Assembly: GCF_001612685.1 (NCBI RefSeq)
Contig: NZ_BDAY01000048.1
Span: forward strand, 36,868-100,867
DNA from: Nocardia altamirensis NBRC 108246
GTDB lineage: Bacteria > Actinomycetota > Actinomycetes > Mycobacteriales > Mycobacteriaceae
DNA length: 64,000 nt
Direction: 5' to 3'
Position numbers and translations under genes: made by a program. The notes beneath the pieces were generated by a model. The model did not search any database and was not told the DNA's origin. It saw only the letters and a list, made by a program, of their open reading frames with translations. This document shows, in pieces, positions 10,201-18,627 of this stretch (position 1 is the first letter of the stretch; each line of letters starts with the position of its first letter).

Positions 10201-10282
10201 GCCTCAACGGTCGCCCACCAGCCACCGAAAGCCCCCACACACCTGTCACCCATCCCCCATGACACATGTCATGGACGTGTGG

Positions 10283-10714
10283 TCAGGGCAGCAGCAGTCC
10301 TTGCCTGGCCCGGCCAGCGCCGGACAGCACCAGGACGAGCATGGTGGCCAGCGCCTGATCGTCCAGACCGGCGGCAGGGAAGGTGTAGCGCAGAATGACG
10401 TCGGCCTGCTTGTCGTGGCCGATCACGGTCAGCGAGCCGAACTGGAGGTCGTTGTTGCGCTCGGCGACCCGCTTGTGCAGCTGCGGCTTGAGCGGGCGAT
10501 CCCAGGCAAGCACGCAGGTCAGCGTCAGCACATCCAGGCCTGGCGCGAGGCTCACCGCGCGCAACGAGCACAGCGCGCCCTCGTATTCGAAGCCGATCGA
10601 GCCCTCGGGATCGACCCGCACCTCGATGTCGTAGAGCGACAGGCACGCGCCGGCCTTCGCCTGCAGTTCGATCTCGGGACTCACCGAAGATTCCATCTCT
10701 GTGCCGCCGTTCAC
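10283..10714 (-). CDS. YbjN-like conserved protein (Rv2360c-type)
   Basis: 143 residues, cytoplasmic, no membrane segment. Alternating strands and helices and the position next to uppS match the conserved hypothetical protein encoded by Rv2360c in M. tuberculosis. The fold looks like the YbjN/type III chaperone-like family (inference). Its ATG overlaps the uppS stop by 4 bp (ATGA), so it is translationally coupled to uppS. Function unknown. Confidence 0.75.
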   Translation of the reverse strand: MNGGTEMESSVSPEIELQAKAGACLSLYDIEVRVDPEGSIGFEYEGALCSLRAVSLAPGLDVLTLTCVLAWDRPLKPQLHKRVAERNNDLQFGSLTVIGHDKQADVILRYTFPAAGLDDQALATMLVLVLSGAGRARQGLLLP

Positions 10715-11544
10715 TTGGTGCCGCCGAAGCGTCGGTCACGCGAAGCGTACTCGAGGCACGCTTCCCACAGATTGCGCCGGTCGAAATCGGGGAACAGCGT
10801 GTGCTGGTAGACGTATTCGGCGTACGCGGACTGCCAGATGAGGAAGTTCGAGCTGCGGAACTCGCCGGAGGGGCGCAGGAACAGATCCACGTCCGGCATG
10901 TCCGGCTCGTCGAGGTACTTCGCGATGGTCGCCTCGGTGACCTTCTCGGGGTCGATCTCGCCCGCCGCCACCCGCCGCGCGATTTCCCTTGCCGCATCGG
11001 CGATTTCGGCACGACCGCCGTAGTTGACGCACATGGTGAGGGTCATCACCGTGTTCTTCTTGGTCAGCTCCTCGGCGATCTCGAGCTCGTTGATCACGCT
11101 GCGCCACAGCCTCGGTCGTCGCCCCGCCCAGCGCACCCGCACGCCCATCTCGTTCATCTCGTCGCGGCGGCGGCGGATGACGTCACGGTTGAACCCCATC
11201 AGGAACCGCACCTCGTCGGGGCTGCGCCGCCAGTTCTCGGTGGAGAAGGCGTAGGCCGACAGCCACTTCACCCCGATCTCGATGCAGCCCTCGACGGTGT
11301 CCATCAGCACGGCCTCGCCGCGCTCGTGGCCCGCGGTCCGCGGCAGTCCACGTTCCTGCGCCCACCGGCCGTTGCCGTCCATCACCAGCGCGACATGGTT
11401 GGGCACCAGCTCGGCCGGAATCTCCGGCGGACGGGCTCCCGAGGGATGCGGCGACGGCGGACGAACGGTGCCGACCGCGTCGGGCCGCGCAGAGCTCGAC
11501 TTGGTCGCGGTAGAGGAGTCACGGCGCAGGATCACGGCCCCCAT
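10711..11544 (-). CDS. uppS: Isoprenyl (decaprenyl) diphosphate synthase, cis type
   Basis: 277 residues. Makes the long cis-polyprenyl diphosphate carrier used for peptidoglycan and arabinogalactan. Diagnostic motifs: HVALVMDGNGRWAQERG with the catalytic Asp, the region AFSTENWRRSPDEV, and RPSGEFRSSNFLIWQSAYAE at the C-terminus. An N-terminal extension of about 45 residues precedes the catalytic core, as in the mycobacterial Rv2361c protein. Lies between recO (upstream) and the YbjN-like gene. Confidence 0.95.
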   Translation of the reverse strand: MGAVILRRDSSTATKSSSARPDAVGTVRPPSPHPSGARPPEIPAELVPNHVALVMDGNGRWAQERGLPRTAGHERGEAVLMDTVEGCIEIGVKWLSAYAFSTENWRRSPDEVRFLMGFNRDVIRRRRDEMNEMGVRVRWAGRRPRLWRSVINELEIAEELTKKNTVMTLTMCVNYGGRAEIADAAREIARRVAAGEIDPEKVTEATIAKYLDEPDMPDVDLFLRPSGEFRSSNFLIWQSAYAEYVYQHTLFPDFDRRNLWEACLEYASRDRRFGGTK

Positions 11545-11605
11545 CCTGCCTGATGGTTGTGGAGGCCTTGTGTGGGTCTCGGCTCTAGGCGAGCGAAACG
11601 CGGAC

Positions 11606-12358
11606 TCAGGCGGGCGAGCTCACCGGCCGCGACCGCTCGATCAGCGGCAATGTCCGCAATTGGCGTTCCAGATGCCATTGCAGATGCGCGGCGACCAGGC
11701 CGCTGCCCTGCCTGCGCACCCCGTCGGGCACCGACTCGACGTACTCCCACTCGCCGCGCAGCAGCGCGACCAGGAACTCGAGCGCCCCCTGCTGCGGTGT
11801 CGCCGCACCGGGTGGACGGCAATGCACGCACACCGCGCCTCCTGCCGCCACATGGAACGCGCGATGCGGGCCGGGGGTCGCGCACTTGGCGCATTCGTCC
11901 AGCGCGGGCGCCCAGCCGGCAAAACCCATGGCGCGCAAGAGGAATGCGTCCAGGATCAGCTCGTGCGGCCGCTGTTTGGCCGCGATCGCGCGCAGGGCGC
12001 TCGCGGTGAGCGCGTGCAGCCGCGGCGCGGGCGCACGTTCCTCACCGGCCAACCGCTCGGCGGTTTCCAGCACGGCACAGGCGGTGGTGTAGCGCCCGTA
12101 GTCGTCGATGATGTCGGCAGCGAACGCCTCGACCGTGTGCACCTGGGTCACCACATCCAGCGTGCGCCCAGGATGCAGTTGCACGTCGATGTAGGCGAAC
12201 GGCTCCAGCCGGGCGCCGAACCGCGACTTGGTCCTGCGCACCCCCTTGGCCACCGCGCGCACCAATCCGTGCTGGCGCGTCAGCAACGTGACAATGCGGT
12301 CCGCCTCGCCAAGCTTGTGCTGGCGTACCACCACCGCCACATCCCGATACAAACGCAC
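11606..12358 (-). CDS. recO: DNA repair protein RecO
   Basis: 250 residues. Loads RecA on SSB-coated single-stranded DNA within the RecFOR pathway. N-terminal OB-fold (LYRDVAVVVRQHKLGEADRIVTLLTR), central helical domain, and a zinc-binding stretch with two CxxC pairs (CAKC and CVHC). GTG start at 12358 with GGGAGGATGAGG just upstream. Order recO-uppS as in mycobacteria. Confidence 0.95.
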   Translation of the reverse strand: MRLYRDVAVVVRQHKLGEADRIVTLLTRQHGLVRAVAKGVRRTKSRFGARLEPFAYIDVQLHPGRTLDVVTQVHTVEAFAADIIDDYGRYTTACAVLETAERLAGEERAPAPRLHALTASALRAIAAKQRPHELILDAFLLRAMGFAGWAPALDECAKCATPGPHRAFHVAAGGAVCVHCRPPGAATPQQGALEFLVALLRGEWEYVESVPDGVRRQGSGLVAAHLQWHLERQLRTLPLIERSRPVSSPA

Positions 12359-12534
12359 GCCTCATCCTCCCACGAACACCCGACAGCCGACGGCAGGCGC
12401 GGCAGCGCGCACCGACCCCGTCGCCTGCCGTCCCGGTTGTCACGGCCTGACTTCCGGCGACGAATCGACCATGCCGCTCCGCGCGCTGTCCTATTCTTTT
12501 TCTCTACCGCACTGCTGGGGAGGGGCTTTCAGAT

Positions 12535-12915
12535 TTGGACGACCTATTAGGGACCGGAACCGCCGCTGGCTTCCGCGCCACTCGTGAGTTACTCGGCTTG
12601 CCGGTGCCCTGGTGCGCCAGGCTGTTCGCCGTCGCCGAACGCACCGTGGAACGGTGGGAGAAGGGCTCTTTCCAGATCCCGGACACCGCGGCCCGCGAGC
12701 TCGCCGAAATCGCCGACGAGACCGAACAGGTCGTCGAGGCGATGGTCGATGCCATCGGGGCAGGCGAGATCTCACCACGACTACACACCTATCGAACAAA
12801 CGACGACTACTGCCGCCACGAGCCGGGCACCCGCTACCCGGCCACCTGGCACCGCGCCGTCTGCGCGCGCGTCATGGTCGAATTGCCTCAGGTAGAACTG
12901 CAATTCGTCGAATAG
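12535..12915 (+). CDS. Small helix-turn-helix protein
   Basis: 126 residues. TTG start about 10 bases after GGGGAGGGG. The N-terminal half reads as an XRE-like HTH (LPVPWCARLFAVAERTVERWEKGSFQIPDTAARELAEI). The C-terminal half is a short compact region of unknown type. Probably a DNA-binding regulator; no obvious operator or target beyond the neighbouring genes. It converges with the exported protein at 12920, leaving only 4 bp. Confidence 0.65.
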   Translation: MDDLLGTGTAAGFRATRELLGLPVPWCARLFAVAERTVERWEKGSFQIPDTAARELAEIADETEQVVEAMVDAIGAGEISPRLHTYRTNDDYCRHEPGTRYPATWHRAVCARVMVELPQVELQFVE

Positions 12916-12919
12916 CGGA

Positions 12920-13381
12920 TCAGCGGTACACCGTCGGCTCGACGACGAGCTGAAGGACGGGGGTGTCGATACGCACGGGGGGCAAGACGATCGCGTCGAG
13001 GTCTGCCGGCCTGGCGCCTGCCCCATCGAACAGGCAGTGTCCGTTCGGATTGATCACCAAGGTGCGGCCGTCGGCCGCACCCGGCAGGGTGACGCGTGCC
13101 GCACCCTGCACCTCGATCGCGGTATTCGGCGCGACCGGAACAAGGTTGTGCACCCACGGCGCCAGATAAGGGTGCGCAACGACGGTCGTCGCGTCGCCGC
13201 CCCGCTGGACGTCCGGAGTCGGCACCTGGATCGGCGAGAACGCCGGAGTGAGGGTCGGACCGTCGATGTCGCCGACGCCATTCGGCGGCTGGGCGTAGTC
13301 GGGCGTCAACGGCTGTGCCTGTGCTGCTCCGGCCAGACCGAAGCCGACCGCGAGACCGATACCTATCGCTACGAGCTTCAT
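12920..13381 (-). CDS. Small secreted protein
   Basis: 153 residues with a clear Sec signal peptide (MKLVAIGIGLAVGFGLAGAAQAQ, cleavage after AQA). The mature part is Pro-rich at first, then strand-rich, with a single Cys in NPNGHCLFDG. Upstream, on the same strand, lie the TetR and hydrolase genes, 57 bp away. No catalytic motif. Function unknown. Confidence 0.7.
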   Translation of the reverse strand: MKLVAIGIGLAVGFGLAGAAQAQPLTPDYAQPPNGVGDIDGPTLTPAFSPIQVPTPDVQRGGDATTVVAHPYLAPWVHNLVPVAPNTAIEVQGAARVTLPGAADGRTLVINPNGHCLFDGAGARPADLDAIVLPPVRIDTPVLQLVVEPTVYR

Positions 13382-13438
13382 TCGCTGATTCTCGGTGGGT
13401 GGCCGATCGGCGACGACGGTTGCGCTCGAGCTGATTCG

Positions 13439-14038
13439 TCAGGTGCGCAGCAGGCCGGAGATCAGGAGCAGCACCGATTGCTGCGCCTCGGCCCTGGCCG
13501 CGTCCTTGTCTTCGGCGTGCGCGACGATCAACGACGCCTCCGTGAGGGCGCTCAGCAACAATTGGGCGAGCACCGGGATGGGCGCATCGACCAGCATGCC
13601 CGCATCGCGGACGCGCTCCAGATGACCGACGATCATGCCGAGACCGTGCTGGCTCTCGAATTCGCGCCAGGCCTGCCAACCCATCACGGCGGGCGCGTCG
13701 GTGAGCGCGATCCGCAGCATCGCCGGGCGCTGACACATCTCCAGGAAGAGGCTGAGGCCCACCGCCATACCGCCCATCACATCGTCGGGATCGACAGCGG
13801 CGATGGCACTTCCGATCTCTTCGGTGAGTTCGGTTTCGATCTGTTCCAGGACGACGAGGAACAGGCCGCGCTTGTCGCCGTAGTGGTGGTGCAGCGCGCC
13901 GCGGGTGACCCCGGCCTCGGTGACCAGCTCCTCCGCGGAGGTCGCGGCAAAGCCGCGCTCGGTGAACAGGCGACGGCCTGCCTCTTCGAGCGCGGCTCTG
14001 GTGGTGCGGGAGCGATCCTCCTGGCTACGGCGTGGCAT
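13439..14038 (-). CDS. TetR-family repressor
   Basis: 199 residues. HTH at the N-terminus (RTTRAALEEAGRRLFTERGF... AGVTRGALHHHYGDKRGLF). Its start lies inside the 3' end of the upstream hydrolase gene (14-bp overlap), so both are one operon. The palindrome at 14928-14948 in front of the hydrolase gene is the likely operator, which would make the operon autoregulated. Ligand probably a substrate or product of the hydrolase (inference). Confidence 0.9.
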   Translation of the reverse strand: MPRRSQEDRSRTTRAALEEAGRRLFTERGFAATSAEELVTEAGVTRGALHHHYGDKRGLFLVVLEQIETELTEEIGSAIAAVDPDDVMGGMAVGLSLFLEMCQRPAMLRIALTDAPAVMGWQAWREFESQHGLGMIVGHLERVRDAGMLVDAPIPVLAQLLLSALTEASLIVAHAEDKDAARAEAQQSVLLLISGLLRT

Positions 14039-14891
14039 GCAGCCGAGTGAACTCCAGGATCGCGTCGGTGAGCAACTCGGGCTGGTCCTCCGGGAGGAAG
14101 GTGTAGGAATCGTCGACCACCCGCAACGTCGCGTGTGGCAGGTCGCTGGCCAGGCGCTGGGCGAAGGACAGCGGGAAGATCTTGTCTTCGCGCGACCACA
14201 CCAGCAGCACCGGGAAGTCCACGGACGAGAAGTGCTTGGCGGCTTCCAGCGTGTAGCTGTTGTTCGCCGACTTCAGGAAGCGCCGCAGATCCTTGCGGAT
14301 CGCGCCGGACCTGCGGCTCGGCAGCAGGTAGGAGTCGGCGATCTCCGGCGGCGGCATCCGCTTGGCGACCAGGCCGAAGGCCAGCGGCGTCTTGTGCAGG
14401 GCTCGGATGCGCATCGGCTCGATCAGCGGGCGGATCGAACCCGGGATCTTCGCGATCCAGCTGAACAGCGTGAACGGCATGGGCAGGAAGCCCTCGTAGC
14501 TGTCGACCGCGGCAAGCACCACTCGGCCGATCCTGGCCGGATGCCGGGTCATCAGCACCTGGGTGAGGGCGCCGCCGGTGTCGTTGGCGACGAGGGTGAC
14601 ATCGGTCAGGTCGAGCTTGTCGAGGAATGCCGCGATCAGGTCGGCCACGCCTGACGGTGTCAAATCCAGGTCGGGGACCGGGATTTCGTGCGCGCCGAGC
14701 GGCCAGTCCGGAGTCAGGCAGCGGTGGCCCGCGGCGGCGATGCCGGGGACGACGTTGCGCCACAGGTCCGCGTTCACGAGCAGGCCGTGCACGAAAACGA
14801 CCGGCGAACCGGTCCCGGTCTCGTGGTAGCGGATGCGACCGCCGGGCAGGTCTACCTCGTGCGTGTCGCCGAGTGCGGTGCTGAATCCCAT
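14025..14891 (-). CDS. Alpha/beta hydrolase
   Basis: 288 residues, alpha/beta hydrolase fold of the epoxide hydrolase/haloalkane dehalogenase type: oxyanion HGLLVNADLWR, a VANDTGGAL nucleophile elbow carrying Asp rather than Ser, and a late catalytic region. The Asp nucleophile points to an epoxide- or dehalogenase-like mechanism (inference). GGAGGGAACC precedes the ATG. First gene of an operon with the TetR gene. Substrate unknown. Confidence 0.85.
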   Translation of the reverse strand: MGFSTALGDTHEVDLPGGRIRYHETGTGSPVVFVHGLLVNADLWRNVVPGIAAAGHRCLTPDWPLGAHEIPVPDLDLTPSGVADLIAAFLDKLDLTDVTLVANDTGGALTQVLMTRHPARIGRVVLAAVDSYEGFLPMPFTLFSWIAKIPGSIRPLIEPMRIRALHKTPLAFGLVAKRMPPPEIADSYLLPSRRSGAIRKDLRRFLKSANNSYTLEAAKHFSSVDFPVLLVWSREDKIFPLSFAQRLASDLPHATLRVVDDSYTFLPEDQPELLTDAILEFTRLHATP

Positions 14892-14927
14892 GGTTCCCTC
14901 CAGTGCCGATGTGATGCCAACACTTTT

Positions 14928-14948
14928 ACATACATACGGTATGTATGT
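14928..14948. promoter_or_regulatory. TetR operator palindrome
   Basis: ACATACATAC-G-GTATGTATGT: 10-bp perfect arms about a single central base, 37 bp upstream of the hydrolase start. TetR-type operators are often such long AT-rich dyads. It overlaps the region where the -10 for the minus-strand operon should lie. Confidence 0.75.
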
Positions 14949-15117
14949 CTAGAGTGATTCTGAACCGGGCGAGCGAATCCGAGCTTCCCGGTAGCGAACT
15001 CGCCGCGCTGACACGCGCCTGCCGACCGCAGAGCACACTCGTTGCACGGAGCGCACTGGTCACTTGACCAGACACGCGCTACCGTCGTCGCGAAAGCACG
15101 ACGAGACGGAGCTCACC

Positions 15118-16560
15118 ATGACGGTGTCCGAACCACCTCGGCCGCCCGCCGAGGCACTGGCCGGCCTCGGGCTGGCCGACCACGCCGCCGCGCTCGCGCA
15201 AGGCACGATCAGCTCCGTCGCCGCGGTGGGTGCCGCGCTCGACCGGATCGAGGCCGCGCAGCCGACGCTCAACGCGTTTCGGATCGTCCGCCGTGAACGG
15301 GCGCTGAGCGAGGCAGCCGATGCCGATCGACAGCTTGCGGCCGGTGTGCGACTGCCGCTGCTCGGCGTGCCGATTGCGGTGAAGGACGACACCGATATCG
15401 CCGGTGAGCCAACGGCTTTCGGATGCGGTGGCAGCTTCGCGCCGCAGACGACGGACGCCGAATCGGTGCGACGGCTCCGTGCGGCGGGCGCGGTGATCGT
15501 CGGCAAGACCAACACGTGTGAGCTCGGGCAGTGGCCGTTCACCAGTGCGGCGTCCTTCGGCCACACCCGCAATCCCTGGGCCGCCGACCGCACGCCAGGC
15601 GGTTCCTCCGGCGGCTCGGCGGCCGCGGTCACGGCCGGATTGGTGCCTGCCGCACTGGGTTCCGACGGCGCGGGCTCCATCCGCATCCCGGCCTCGTGGA
15701 CCAATCTCGTCGGCATCAAACCGCAGCGTGGCCGCATCTCGACCTGGCCGCACGCCGAAGCGTTCTACGGGCTCACCGTAAACGGCCCGCTGGCAAGGAC
15801 GGTCGCCGACGCCGCCCTGCTGCTCGATGTCGCCGCAGGGCCGCACTCCGGTGATTTACACACTCCCGCACCAATTTCCGCGACCGATGCGGTCGGCCGC
15901 GACCCCGGCAAGCTGCGGATCGCACTGTCGCTGCGCACCCCGTTCACCGCGACCAGGACCATGCTCGACCCCGAGGTAGCGGCGGCAGTGCGGCGCATCG
16001 GCGACACCCTGCGTGCGCTCGGCCACACCGTCACCGTCGCGGATCTGCACTACGGCCTGCTGATCGGCGCGTCGTTCCTGCCACGTTCACTGGCAGGCAT
16101 CCGCTCGGTCCACCGGAATATGCCTGGCGCCCAGGTGGATCCGCGCACGCTCGCCAATGCCCGCTTCGGCACGCTGCTCGACGGACCCGCCCTGTTCGCC
16201 TCCAGGAAGGCAGAGCCCTTCTTACACAAGCGCATAGGCACCTTCTTCCGCGACTACGACCTGGTCCTCGCGCCGACCACCGCGACACCGCCGCCGCGCG
16301 CCGAAGACATCGACGGCATCGGCGTGCACGCGACCAACAACCTCATCACCGCCGCCTGCCCCTACACCTGGCCGTGGAACGTGCTCGGCTGGCCGAGCGT
16401 GAACGTGCCCGCCGGTTTCACCGACGCGGGCCTACCGGTCGGCGCGCAACTGATGAGCACGGCATCGACCGAGCCACTGCTGATTTCAGTTGCGGCGCAA
16501 TTGGAATCAGAACTGCACTGGGAGCGGGAACGCCCTAGCCCGTGGTGGGAATCTCGCTGA
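15118..16560 (+). CDS. Amidase (amidase signature family)
   Basis: 480 residues. Ser-cisSer-Lys amidohydrolase: Lys in VAVKDD-type motif (IAVKDDTDIAG), GGSSGGSAAA with the cis-Ser and DGAGSIRIPA with the nucleophile Ser. The ATG at 15118 is chosen for GGAG six bases upstream; an in-frame GTG at 15064 is less likely. Related to GatA and to amidases that cleave amides or nitrile-derived substrates; the actual substrate cannot be told. The last 26 bp overlap the convergent mtnC-like gene. Confidence 0.9.
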   Translation: MTVSEPPRPPAEALAGLGLADHAAALAQGTISSVAAVGAALDRIEAAQPTLNAFRIVRRERALSEAADADRQLAAGVRLPLLGVPIAVKDDTDIAGEPTAFGCGGSFAPQTTDAESVRRLRAAGAVIVGKTNTCELGQWPFTSAASFGHTRNPWAADRTPGGSSGGSAAAVTAGLVPAALGSDGAGSIRIPASWTNLVGIKPQRGRISTWPHAEAFYGLTVNGPLARTVADAALLLDVAAGPHSGDLHTPAPISATDAVGRDPGKLRIALSLRTPFTATRTMLDPEVAAAVRRIGDTLRALGHTVTVADLHYGLLIGASFLPRSLAGIRSVHRNMPGAQVDPRTLANARFGTLLDGPALFASRKAEPFLHKRIGTFFRDYDLVLAPTTATPPPRAEDIDGIGVHATNNLITAACPYTWPWNVLGWPSVNVPAGFTDAGLPVGAQLMSTASTEPLLISVAAQLESELHWERERPSPWWESR

Positions 16561-17218
16561 ACGACGCGACCCGAGGATGCGTGCCGACCTCCGGCGAACC
16601 GTCCTCGACGCGGGACACACCCACTGTCCGCAAGCCCGCAGCGGCCGCGGCGTCCAGCTTCTCGACGGCGCCGGAAACGAACCGAATCCGCTCAGGACTT
16701 ACACCGATCACCTTCGCGATCAACCTGTAGGACAACGGATCGTCGACCTCCCCTTCCGCCGTGCTGTCGAAGTGACCGCTCAGCCCGCCGGACAGATCGC
16801 CGAACTGTGAGTTCGCAAACCAGATCTGTTGCACCAGCTCGGATTCGGCCGAGAAGACATACACCTGCACCCCCGCCTGCGCCCAGTTCGCCAGCGCAGG
16901 CGGCACGTCCGCATAGAACTGCGCGGTCAACGCCCCCGACGCGAACCCGTCTAACCAGATCAACCCCTGCAACGCCCGCAACGGCTCGGCCCTGATCTCG
17001 AGATCCGCCCACTGCTCCAGCCGCCCGGTAACCGCCGCCGCATCAGCGTGCACATCCCCCATCGCCAACCGCAAAGTATCGACGATGCGCCCGATCTCGG
17101 GCTCCGGCCTGCGGATCCACTCCGCCAGCCGCGCGCGGGCATAGGGATACAACGAGTCTCGTATAGCAGCAACAGGACTCACCGTGCCTTCGATATCGAG
17201 CAGCACAGCCTCACTCAT
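16535..17218 (-). CDS. mtnC: Enolase-phosphatase E1 / acireductone synthase-like HAD protein
   Basis: 227 residues, the normal length for MtnC, which converts 2,3-diketo-5-methylthiopentyl-1-phosphate to acireductone in methionine salvage. HAD motif I LLDIEGTVSP, motif II in YVFSAESE, and DPLSYRLIAKVIG. One oddity: the motif IV segment reads FVSGAVEKLDAA, with Gly where family members have the metal-binding Asp (FLSD...). The codon is clearly GGC, so activity may be altered. No other mtn gene is nearby. Overlaps the amidase 3' end. Confidence 0.82.
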   Translation of the reverse strand: MSEAVLLDIEGTVSPVAAIRDSLYPYARARLAEWIRRPEPEIGRIVDTLRLAMGDVHADAAAVTGRLEQWADLEIRAEPLRALQGLIWLDGFASGALTAQFYADVPPALANWAQAGVQVYVFSAESELVQQIWFANSQFGDLSGGLSGHFDSTAEGEVDDPLSYRLIAKVIGVSPERIRFVSGAVEKLDAAAAAGLRTVGVSRVEDGSPEVGTHPRVASFSEIPTTG

Positions 17219-17336
17219 ACGACAACCTCATCTCGGTCGGCACTACGGTGGCGATCCGGCCACCCTACCGACCGAGTCACCTCGCGACAGCGCCGGAAGT
17301 GGCATCATCGATGGCTCACGATTGCCCAGCAGACAA

Positions 17337-18254
17337 TCAGAACCCCAACTTGCCCAACTGCTTCGGATCCCGCTGCCAGTCCTTGGCAACCTTCACATGC
17401 AGGTTGAGGTAGATGCGGGTGCCGAGAATGTGCTCGATCTGCTTGCGGGCGTTGGTGCCGACCTCTTTGAGGCGCGCACCACCCTTGCCGATGATGATCG
17501 ACTTCTGGCTCGGCCGTTCGACGTAGAGAATCGCGTGCACGTCGAGCATGTCTTCGCGCTCTTCGTACGGGAGGATCTCTTCGATGACAACCGCCAGCGA
17601 GTGCGGCAGTTCGTCCCGAACCCCCTCGAGCGCGGCCTCGCGAATGAGCTCCGCCATGAGGGTTTCCTCCGGCTCGTCGGTGAGCTCTCCGTCGGGGTAA
17701 AACGCCGGTCCCTCAGGCATTTTCGAGGCGATCACGTCGACGAGGACCTCGACCTGCTCACCCTTGACCGCGGATACCGGCACCACGTCGGCTTCAGGGC
17801 CGAGCAGTTTTGACAACGCGAGGAGCTGCTCGGCGATCTGGTCCCGGCTCACCTTGTCGATCTTGGTGACCACACCGAGCACCGTCGTCTTCGGCGCCAT
17901 CTGCTTGATCTGCTGCACGATCCATCGATCGCCCGGCCCGATCTTCTCGTCGGCGGGCACGCACAGCGTGATCACGTCGACCTCGGAATACGTATCGCGC
18001 ACAAGGTCGTTCAGCCGCTGGCCGAGCAGGGTGCGCGGCCGATGCAGGCCTGGCGTATCGACCAGGATGAGCTGCGCGTGTTCGCGGTGCACGATGCCGC
18101 GGATGGTATGCCTGGTGGTCTGCGGGCGCGAGGAGGTGATCGCGATCTTCTGGCCCACAAGCGCATTGGTCAGCGTCGACTTGCCGGTGTTCGGCCTGCC
18201 GACGAAACAGACGAAGCCGGAACGGAATTCGGCGTCTGCCCGACCGTCAGCCAC
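17337..18254 (-). CDS. era: GTPase Era
   Basis: 305 residues. Binds 16S rRNA and assists 30S assembly. G1 GRPNTGKSTL, G3 DTPGLH, G4 TKID, and a C-terminal KH domain with IIGKGGARLKEVG. The GTG at 18254 is preferred; it overlaps the end of the upstream Rv2365c-like gene by 8 bp. Upstream in-frame sequence would add an unconserved Arg/Ser-rich tail. Part of the compact run phoH-ybeY-CBS-Rv2365c-era, all linked to ribosome biogenesis or its surroundings. Confidence 0.96.
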   Translation of the reverse strand: MADGRADAEFRSGFVCFVGRPNTGKSTLTNALVGQKIAITSSRPQTTRHTIRGIVHREHAQLILVDTPGLHRPRTLLGQRLNDLVRDTYSEVDVITLCVPADEKIGPGDRWIVQQIKQMAPKTTVLGVVTKIDKVSRDQIAEQLLALSKLLGPEADVVPVSAVKGEQVEVLVDVIASKMPEGPAFYPDGELTDEPEETLMAELIREAALEGVRDELPHSLAVVIEEILPYEEREDMLDVHAILYVERPSQKSIIIGKGGARLKEVGTNARKQIEHILGTRIYLNLHVKVAKDWQRDPKQLGKLGF

Positions 18255-18627
18255 CGGAGACCTCGCTGGCAGTCTGTGCGTCGACGGCGATTTCCGCGTC
18301 GTCGACGATCTCGAAGACCGCACCGTTCTGGTCGGTGAAAATGATCCTGGCGGCCGGCGACACCTCACGCACCGCGGCGACCCCGTAGTCGGACAGGCGC
18401 CCGCCGACCACCACGGCCGCCTCGAAACCCTCTGCGCCGCTGGAGATCGCGGCCGTGACCGCCGCCTGCAGCGCGGTCATCCGCAGCGCGGTCAGGCTCA
18501 CCTCGCCCGCCGCGTAGGTGCGGCCGTCGGTGTCGCGGATCGCCGCGCCGCTCGTGCCACCGGTGCGGCCCATCGCGCCACGCGCCAACACCACCAGTTT
18601 GTTGTCCTCGGGATCCAATTCGGTCAT
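18247..18627 (-). CDS. Cytidine deaminase-like conserved protein (Rv2365c-type)
   Basis: 126 residues with the overall layout of a cytidine deaminase-like fold (LVVLARGAMGRTGGTSGAAIRDTDGRTYAAG...). It lacks an obvious HAE...PCxxC zinc motif, so it is unlikely to be an active deaminase. Located between the CBS-domain protein and era exactly as Rv2365c is in M. tuberculosis. Its start overlaps the CBS gene stop by 4 bp. Function unknown. Confidence 0.8.
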   Translation of the reverse strand: MTELDPEDNKLVVLARGAMGRTGGTSGAAIRDTDGRTYAAGEVSLTALRMTALQAAVTAAISSGAEGFEAAVVVGGRLSDYGVAAVREVSPAARIIFTDQNGAVFEIVDDAEIAVDAQTASEVSGG

